Source: Bacteroidota bacterium (GTDB lineage: Bacteria; Bacteroidota; Bacteroidia; Bacteroidales; B18-G4). Taken from it: a stretch of 9,542 bases of DNA. The stretch spans positions 1 to 9,542 of the forward strand of contig QMPN01000103.1 in assembly GCA_003648575.1 (NCBI GenBank). The letters run 5' to 3'. The position numbers and the translations under genes were made by a program. Every line of letters begins with the position of its first letter. Positions within the stretch are counted from its first letter, which is position 1. Shown in pieces: positions 7,059 through 9,542 of this stretch. A model generated the notes under the pieces. It was not told the DNA's origin. It was given only the letters and a program-made list of their open reading frames with translations, and did not search any database.

Positions 7059-7068
7059 AATATATAAA
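7053..7068 (+). promoter_or_regulatory. TATA box region for the plus-strand operon
   Basis: TATATAAATATATAAA is a strong archaeal TATA-like run. Start of transcription would fall near 7085-7095, leaving a leader of about 30 nt that contains GGTGA at 7115-7119. The run is nearly symmetric, so it could also act on the minus strand. Confidence 0.5.
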
Positions 7069-7122
7069 GGTCATTATCTTCTCGTCTATTAATAACGCCT
7101 AAAAAAAGGTTTAAGGTGATGT

Positions 7123-7305
7123 ATGGTGAATATAAAAGACAAATTGGATTTTTGGTTCAGCATATACCTAATATTCTGTTCAATATTGTTTTCTGCAATG
7201 ATAGCAAGAGATTTTTATCCAGAAAGTATGTTTAACACATACTTCATAACAACAATAATATTATTCACGACAGGATTCATAAACTTGAGGTACTCAATAG
7301 AATGA
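7123..7305 (+). CDS. Small two-span membrane protein
   Basis: This 60-aa protein is unrecognised. It has two membrane helices at about residues 10-27 and 39-54, joined by a short polar loop (ARDFYPES). It is the first gene of the plus-strand operon, and its stop overlaps the next start as ATGA. GGTGA at 7115-7119 lies only 3 nt from the ATG. An in-frame GTG directly after the ATG would have 6-nt spacing, so the true start may be codon 2. A role at the host membrane is plausible but unsupported by any motif. Confidence 0.7.
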   Translation: MVNIKDKLDFWFSIYLIFCSILFSAMIARDFYPESMFNTYFITTIILFTTGFINLRYSIE

Positions 7306-7394
7306 AACGATGTCCATACTGCGACGCAATACTAAAAAATGGTCGCTCACTAGGAGAACACAAAAGAAGAATACATAAGGAGTTGTGGAAATAA
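7302..7394 (+). CDS. 30-aa single C2H2 zinc-finger protein
   Basis: The ORF encodes 30 residues that are almost entirely one classical finger: C4-x2-C7-x12-H20-x4-H25, with Lys/Arg around the histidines (EHKRRIHKELWK). Single C2H2 fingers are common in archaeal viruses and plasmids as small DNA-binding regulators. The start forms an ATGA overlap with the preceding gene, and the stop overlaps the next start as TAATG, so it lies in a translationally coupled chain. A lone finger binds DNA weakly, so partner proteins or dimerisation would be expected. The exact finger spacing makes a chance ORF unlikely. Confidence 0.75.
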   Translation: MKRCPYCDAILKNGRSLGEHKRRIHKELWK

Positions 7395-7678
7395 TGATTG
7401 AGATAACAGACAAGAGAAGCCAAAAATACTATCTAGTAAACAAAGAACAAATAGCAGTAATAGTAAAGACAGACAAAGGAGCAAACATCAAACTAAAAGC
7501 AGGATATACAATACTAATAGGAGCAAAAGAATGGAACCGACTAAAAGAAGAGATATTGACTCAAAAGCAGACTACGCAATCAAATACGGCCCGGCATTCG
7601 AGCAATTCTGCAAAGAAGAATGGAACACGAGCCAAGAACGAAAAGAAGGATGGCCACAAACATACTACCAAAAAATAA
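7394..7678 (+). CDS. Small beta-rich protein (FlbD-like pattern) with overprinted basic tail
   Basis: The first ~50 residues alternate strands and end in a helix (MIEITDK, YYLVN, IAVIVKT, IKLKAGYTILIG, EWNRLKEEI). This pattern recalls small FlbD-like domains, although I cannot assign a family. The last ~45 residues are low-complexity Lys/Asn/Thr/Ser and coincide with the start of the next gene in another frame. I chose ATG 7394 (TAATG overlap, GGAG at 7379-7382) over GTG 7385, which lies too close to that ribosome binding site. The gene may once have ended near 7560. Function is unknown. Confidence 0.65.
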   Translation: MIEITDKRSQKYYLVNKEQIAVIVKTDKGANIKLKAGYTILIGAKEWNRLKEEILTQKQTTQSNTARHSSNSAKKNGTRAKNEKKDGHKHTTKK

Positions 7679-7764
7679 GGTACTCTAGACTATTGGATGG
7701 GTTTGCTAACACCACAAAAAAACAATACCGCGCATACAAGATACTAAGAGACACAGAACAATGA
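7531..7764 (+). CDS. Hypothetical helical basic protein
   Basis: This 77-aa protein is unrecognised. It has a charged N-terminus (MEPTKRRDIDSK), then Tyr/Trp-rich segments and a basic C-terminal stretch (TTKKQYRAYKILRD). It starts inside the previous gene but has its own ribosome binding site, AGGAG at 7519-7523, 7 nt from the ATG. Its codons (AAC, TAC, GAC, TTC, AAA) match the rest of the operon better than the competing frame does, so it is likely the main product of the overlap. The stop overlaps the next start as ATGA. A nucleic-acid-binding role is conceivable from its charge, without a motif to support it. Confidence 0.72.
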   Translation: MEPTKRRDIDSKADYAIKYGPAFEQFCKEEWNTSQERKEGWPQTYYQKIRYSRLLDGFANTTKKQYRAYKILRDTEQ

Positions 7765-7841
7765 AAAAAATATCATTCACAGATAAGATAGACAACATAT
7801 TCAACAAGCTAGACCAATTCCTTAACAAGTGGCTAAAATGA
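7761..7841 (+). CDS. 26-aa amphipathic helical microprotein
   Basis: The ORF encodes 26 residues (MKKISFTDKIDN... ending NKWLK) in which Ile/Phe/Leu/Trp alternate with Lys/Asp/Asn at helical spacing. This suggests an amphipathic helix that binds membrane or a partner. Both ends are ATGA overlaps with neighbours, which is the main evidence that it is translated. It is unrecognised and short enough that chance cannot be excluded. Confidence 0.5.
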   Translation: MKKISFTDKIDNIFNKLDQFLNKWLK

Positions 7842-7999
7842 ACAACAAAACAATAGCGACCAAACTAAGCAAACTAACAGTAAAACAACTACTAGCATAT
7901 AGCACAGCAATGACCACAGCAGCAGAAAAAGAAAAACTGATAGATGAAAAAGCATTTGATAAGATGATAAGAGTAATAAAGAAAAAAATAAAAGGGTGA
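7838..7999 (+). CDS. 53-aa Lys-rich helical protein
   Basis: The ORF is ATGA-coupled to the 26-aa gene upstream. The product is unrecognised: two predicted helices (about 7-30 and 31-52), Ala/Thr/Lys-rich, with a strongly basic end (IRVIKKKIKG). There is no membrane segment or Cys. Codons are the A-ending set typical of this operon (CTA, ACA, GCA, ATA). The end of the gene supplies GGTGA for the next start. Confidence 0.62.
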   Translation: MNNKTIATKLSKLTVKQLLAYSTAMTTAAEKEKLIDEKAFDKMIRVIKKKIKG

Positions 8000-8004
8000 A
8001 TAAA

Positions 8005-8154
8005 ATGGAATCTCCAGAGATAAAAGAAACATTATACCGGATGAACCTAACACTAATGAACATCAAAAACGAACTAGAAAAAATGAACGAACTAAGAGAA
8101 AAAACTCTAGCACTACATGAAAAGGCAGTCAAACTACAAGAAAAGGTGTCATAA
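8005..8154 (+). CDS. 49-aa coiled-coil microprotein
   Basis: The ORF starts 5 nt after GGTGA at 7995-7999, which overlaps the preceding stop. Nearly the whole product is a Glu/Lys/Leu helix with Leu or Met every three to four residues (KETLYRMNLTLMNIKNELEKMNELREK), as expected for a short coiled coil. It is unrecognised. It lies directly before a single-span membrane protein with a basic tail, and the two may act together, but only proximity suggests this. Confidence 0.65.
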   Translation: MESPEIKETLYRMNLTLMNIKNELEKMNELREKTLALHEKAVKLQEKVS

Positions 8155-8156
8155 GA

Positions 8157-8336
8157 ATGTTCTGCGAATCAATACCAATAATAGCATGGATACTAGAACT
8201 ATGCGGAATACTATTCATAGTAGCAATAATAATAGCAATCAAGAACTACCTAGCACTAATGAAAACACAAAAAAACGTGCCGACAATAGAAGAACTACAA
8301 CAAAAAATAAGCAAAAAAGGAAAAAAGAAGAAGTAA
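8157..8336 (+). CDS. 59-aa single-span membrane protein with Lys-rich tail
   Basis: AAGGTG at 8143-8148 lies 8 nt before the ATG. The product has one hydrophobic helix (about 5-28, with Cys 3 and 16). A cytoplasmic tail follows that contains a helix (TIEELQQKI) and ends in KKGKKKK. By the positive-inside rule the N-terminus faces out. Family unknown. It is the last gene written in the A-ending codon style; the stop overlaps the next ATG as TAATG. Confidence 0.68.
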   Translation: MFCESIPIIAWILELCGILFIVAIIIAIKNYLALMKTQKNVPTIEELQQKISKKGKKKK

Positions 8337-8425
8337 TGATGATTATGGAATGGATAAGTTTTTTAGCAGGGTTTTTAGTCGCTTCCGCAATTTGGTTTAT
8401 TTTATTCGATAAGGTTTATGGATAA
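8336..8425 (+). CDS. 29-aa membrane microprotein
   Basis: From ATG 8336 (TAATG overlap; further in-frame ATGs at 8339 and 8345) the ORF encodes a single hydrophobic helix (WISFLAGFLVASAIWFILF) with a short charged end. No good ribosome binding site is present. Its codons (TTA, ATT, TTT) already follow the right-hand style, not the CTA/ATA style just upstream. Two T runs (8359-8364, 8372-8376) lie inside it and might terminate the upstream operon, so a non-coding boundary is the alternative reading. Confidence 0.5.
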   Translation: MMIMEWISFLAGFLVASAIWFILFDKVYG

Positions 8426-8442
8426 AGGAGTGAATGTTTATG
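8426..8442 (+). repeat. 17-nt translation leader repeat, copy 1
   Basis: AGGAGTGAATGTTTATG, running from the ribosome binding site to the start codon of the 84-aa gene, is identical to 8931-8947. GGAG lies 9 nt before the second ATG and only 3 nt before the first, so initiation at the second is preferred. Confidence 0.75.
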
Positions 8443-8694
8443 AACGGAAAACACTTAATTTGGATTATTGGGCTTACCTTCTTGGTGACCTTTGCCTCTA
8501 CCCTTTACTTTTCTTGGGAGGTCGATAATATCAATGTCGGCGAATACGATTTATACAACTGTATTTACAATAATGCAGATTCAAACGGATTCCCACAACA
8601 CCCTTTGATGATACAGAAAGTTCAAGATGAGTGTGTGTGCTTCCGTCAATATGATTACAACCTTTCAAAAGTAATGGATGAGGGGTTATGCTAA
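8440..8694 (+). CDS. Small membrane-anchored or secreted Cys-containing protein
   Basis: This 84-aa protein is unrecognised. A hydrophobic segment at about 6-25 serves as signal anchor or signal peptide. An acidic external domain follows, with cysteines at 41, 65, 67 and 84 (a CVC motif and a C-terminal Cys). I chose the ATG at 8440 because GGAG at 8427-8430 is 9 nt away; the in-frame ATG at 8434 adds two residues. Codons are mixed, with CTT, TTC and GTC, unlike the operon to the left. It is the first gene of the right-hand set with the repeated leader. Confidence 0.75.
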   Translation: MNGKHLIWIIGLTFLVTFASTLYFSWEVDNINVGEYDLYNCIYNNADSNGFPQHPLMIQKVQDECVCFRQYDYNLSKVMDEGLC

Positions 8695-8702
8695 GAATGG
8701 AG

Positions 8703-8716
8703 CCGTTTTCTAACGG
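8703..8716 (+). other. Small hairpin before a ribosome binding site
   Basis: CCGTT (8703-8707) pairs perfectly with AACGG (8712-8716) around a TTCT loop, ending 2 nt before GGAG at 8718-8721. It could modulate ribosome access to the next gene, but a 5-bp stem is weak. Confidence 0.3.
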
Positions 8717-8730
8717 TGGAGAGTGATGAA

Positions 8731-8913
8731 ATGTTTGGAGACAAGAATTTTGAAGCTTTGAATGAAGATGCTCAACGATATTTGAAGAGTGTTCGTTCCT
8801 CAAAGGATGAGAACGAAGCTGCTCTGTTCTTTATCGAGTATCAAAAAGAGTTCACGATGAAGGTGATTGAGAAGATAATGTCTGATTTGAAAGAAGAGTG
8901 GATAAACGAATAA
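8731..8913 (+). CDS. 60-aa acidic helical protein
   Basis: This protein is unrecognised. It is helical throughout, rich in Glu/Asp/Lys, with a hydrophobic stripe (AALFFIEYQKEF, VIEKIMSDL), and has no Cys or membrane segment. I chose the ATG at 8731 because GGAG at 8718-8721 gives 9-nt spacing, as in neighbouring genes; GTG 8716 would add five residues but lies in the ribosome binding site. Its small, acidic, all-helical form is common among viral accessory proteins, including some host-takeover factors, but no specific activity can be read. Confidence 0.68.
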   Translation: MFGDKNFEALNEDAQRYLKSVRSSKDENEAALFFIEYQKEFTMKVIEKIMSDLKEEWINE

Positions 8914-8930
8914 ACATTAGACTTAAACTG

Positions 8931-8947
8931 AGGAGTGAATGTTTATG
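8931..8947 (+). repeat. 17-nt translation leader repeat, copy 2
   Basis: Identical to 8426-8442 (AGGAGTGAATGTTTATG), here ending in the start codon of the 42-aa gene. The flanking bases differ, so identity is confined to the leader. Confidence 0.75.
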
Positions 8948-9073
8948 TATAAATCAAAGACTGTCAAGAAAGAGGATGTGCTTCGAGAATTGAACCGACT
9001 TCGTAAATGTGGTTCTCTCTCTTCAATGCAGATAGTCATTAGTCGAATAGAAGAGAATCTGAAATTGGAGTGA
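8945..9073 (+). CDS. 42-aa basic helical microprotein
   Basis: This protein is unrecognised. It has two predicted helices separated by a Gly-Ser turn (KKEDVLRELNRLRK, then CGSLSS, then MQIVISRIEENL). This helix-turn-helix-like outline, with an Arg/Lys-rich first half, would suit nucleic acid or partner binding, but the match is not diagnostic. GGAG lies 9 nt upstream. An in-frame ATG at 8939 adds two residues. The stop codon is part of GGAGTGA, which supplies the ribosome binding site of the next gene, so translation is probably coupled. Confidence 0.65.
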   Translation: MYKSKTVKKEDVLRELNRLRKCGSLSSMQIVISRIEENLKLE

Positions 9074-9083
9074 ATGTTATATG
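9067..9083 (+). repeat. Translation leader repeat, diverged copy 3
   Basis: GGAGTGAATGTTATATG shares the first twelve bases (GGAGTGAATGTT) with the two identical copies, then differs in the last few bases before the start codon. Here GGAGTGA also contains the preceding gene's stop. Confidence 0.6.
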
Positions 9084-9164
9084 GTTGAATTTGATGAACC
9101 TAAAGAATGCCGACATTGTCGAGGCGAAGGCTGTTTAACTTGTGATGGTGTCGGCTTAGAGTAA
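9081..9164 (+). CDS. 27-aa double CxxCxGxG zinc-knuckle protein
   Basis: The product is 27 residues, and residues 10-25 are two adjacent copies of CxxCxGxG (CRHCRGEG, CLTCDGVG). This is the repeat of the DnaJ/Hsp40 Cys-rich domain, which normally has four copies and binds two zinc ions; two copies would supply one four-Cys site. There is no J domain or client-binding domain. GGAG at 9067-9070 lies 10 nt before the ATG. An out-of-frame ATG at 9074 gives only a four-codon ORF. It may be a zinc-dependent binding module; function is unknown. Confidence 0.7.
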   Translation: MVEFDEPKECRHCRGEGCLTCDGVGLE

Positions 9165-9180
9165 GGAGTCATAGTTTACA
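9165..9180 (+). repeat. Decayed leader repeat without start codon
   Basis: This stretch matches the GGAGTGAATGTTTATG leader at about 11 of 16 positions, but the final ATG is replaced by ACA. It lies right after the stop of the 27-aa gene. A fresh AGGAGG at 9181-9186 then serves the next gene. Confidence 0.35.
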
Positions 9181-9196
9181 AGGAGGAATGAAGAAA

Positions 9197-9484
9197 ATGG
9201 GAAGTCACGGTGATGAGTACACTTGCGAAGAATGCCGAGAAATAGCTGAGAATGTCTTATTGTCTTCTGGTGATTGGGAACGCCTTGAAGGGTGGGCAAT
9301 CAATACCCAGGAGATGAACCCAGAAGAATACGAGGAGATATTCTGGGAAGGTAAGAAGCTTGAAGAAGCAATAAGTGATTATGTCAGAAAGACCTTTTGG
9401 TGGTCATACAAACCAAGCGACGGAGAGCAAGTGTTCGAGGAGTTCTGGGATGCTGTTAAATACCACGAAGAAAGTAAGGAGTGA
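9197..9484 (+). CDS. 95-aa acidic protein with N-terminal CxxC
   Basis: This protein is unrecognised. It is strongly acidic, with a CEEC motif at 10-13, predicted helices and several tryptophans (DWERLEGW, FWWSYK, FWDAVKY). I chose the ATG at 9197 because AGGAGG at 9181-9186 then has 10-nt spacing; ATG 9188 is in frame but only 1 nt from it. Charge and Trp content recall small DNA-mimic or host-inhibitor proteins, but this is only a resemblance. The stop sits in GGAGTGA, which serves the following gene. Confidence 0.75.
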   Translation: MGSHGDEYTCEECREIAENVLLSSGDWERLEGWAINTQEMNPEEYEEIFWEGKKLEEAISDYVRKTFWWSYKPSDGEQVFEEFWDAVKYHEESKE

Positions 9485-9491
9485 TTTTGCT

Positions 9492-9542
9492 ATGAGATGT
9501 CAAAGATTGGACGAAGATGGGAAGAGATGCAAACGGAAAGCC
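9492..9542 (+). CDS. Start of a Cys/Lys/Arg-rich small protein (partial)
   Basis: Seventeen codons are visible before the window ends. The pattern MRCQRLDEDGKRCKRKA, with C-x9-C, a Gly and clustered Lys/Arg, resembles short zinc-binding proteins common in phage and archaeal accessory regions, in which a second Cys/His pair follows. GGAG at 9478-9481 lies 10 nt upstream. Further assignment is impossible from this fragment. Confidence 0.6.
   Translation, partial: MRCQRLDEDGKRCKRKA

Noticed and set aside
7500..7560. Programmed -1 frameshift joining the 94-aa and 77-aa frames
   Set aside because: No standard slippery heptamer was seen in register, and the second frame has its own well-spaced ribosome binding site.
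7833..8132. 99-aa minus-strand frame opposite the micro-gene operon
   Set aside because: Its Leu/Phe/Ser-rich translation is the complement of Lys/Glu-rich codons, and the plus-strand genes here have linked starts and ribosome binding sites.
8117..8335. N-terminal extension of the 29-aa membrane ORF to 102 aa
   Set aside because: The upstream part is low-complexity Asn/Lys/Thr/Arg and lies across two better-supported genes. Only the part from 8336 looks like protein.
8697..8726. Nine-codon minicistron (MEPFSNGGE) ahead of the 60-aa gene, like a leader peptide
   Set aside because: It has only a distant, poorly spaced GAGGGG upstream and no tell-tale codon run. It is too short to support.
8531..8803. 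90-aa minus-strand frame
   Set aside because: It overlaps two plus-strand genes that have GGAG sites, has no ribosome binding site I could see, and spans the intergenic hairpin.
1..9542. CRISPR arrays, tRNA or rRNA genes, insertion sequences
   Set aside because: I saw no regularly spaced repeats, no cloverleaf-like GC-rich segment with a GTTCRA arm, and no transposase or terminal inverted repeats.

Overview
The window reads as part of an AT-rich archaeal virus or virus-like mobile element. The archaeal reading rests on GGTGA/GGAG-type ribosome binding sites, TATA-box-like elements at archaeal spacing, one probably leaderless start, T-tract rather than hairpin-plus-T termination, and exported proteins full of N-glycosylation sequons. 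The viral reading rests on an uninterrupted block of membrane and surface proteins beside a dense run of tiny, overlapping, unrecognisable genes. No polymerase, ATPase, integrase or tRNA is present, so family and host are inference; I cannot name either.

Region 1 (1-6979, minus strand, read right to left) looks like a particle-building or surface-appendage module. In order: a 682-aa secreted protein with two tandem beta-helix units and a C-terminal membrane hairpin; a 65-aa two-helix membrane protein in its own insulated cistron with the strongest ribosome binding site here (best candidate for major coat protein or pilin); an 87-aa Cys-rich single-span protein; a 68-aa paralogue of the two-helix protein; a 788-aa secreted spike-like protein anchored by three C-terminal helices; a 102-aa three-span protein; a 467-aa protein whose ectodomain lies between two similar membrane domains; and the first codons of another gene. 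Most are coupled by ATGA overlaps or gaps under 17 nt.

Region 2 (6980-7122) is a divergent promoter region with an AT-rich TATA element, an imperfect 20-nt inverted repeat and repeated TTAATAA words.

Region 3 (7123-8336, plus strand) is a tightly packed operon of very small genes, several missed by size cut-offs: a two-span membrane protein, a 30-aa single C2H2 zinc finger, two genes overlapping by 148 nt in different frames, helical and coiled-coil microproteins, and a tail-basic single-span protein.

Region 4 (8336-9542, plus strand) has a different base composition, codon choice and translation-signal style. Its genes are preceded by GGAG with 9-10 nt spacing, and a 17-nt leader is repeated identically twice with diverged relatives. 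It encodes a secreted Cys protein, acidic helical proteins, a 27-aa protein made of two CxxCxGxG knuckles, a CxxC acidic protein and the start of a Cys/Lys/Arg-rich protein. The strand skew (A>T, C>G on the plus strand over most of 1-8336, regardless of gene direction) changes at about 8340, which suggests a replication landmark or a module junction.
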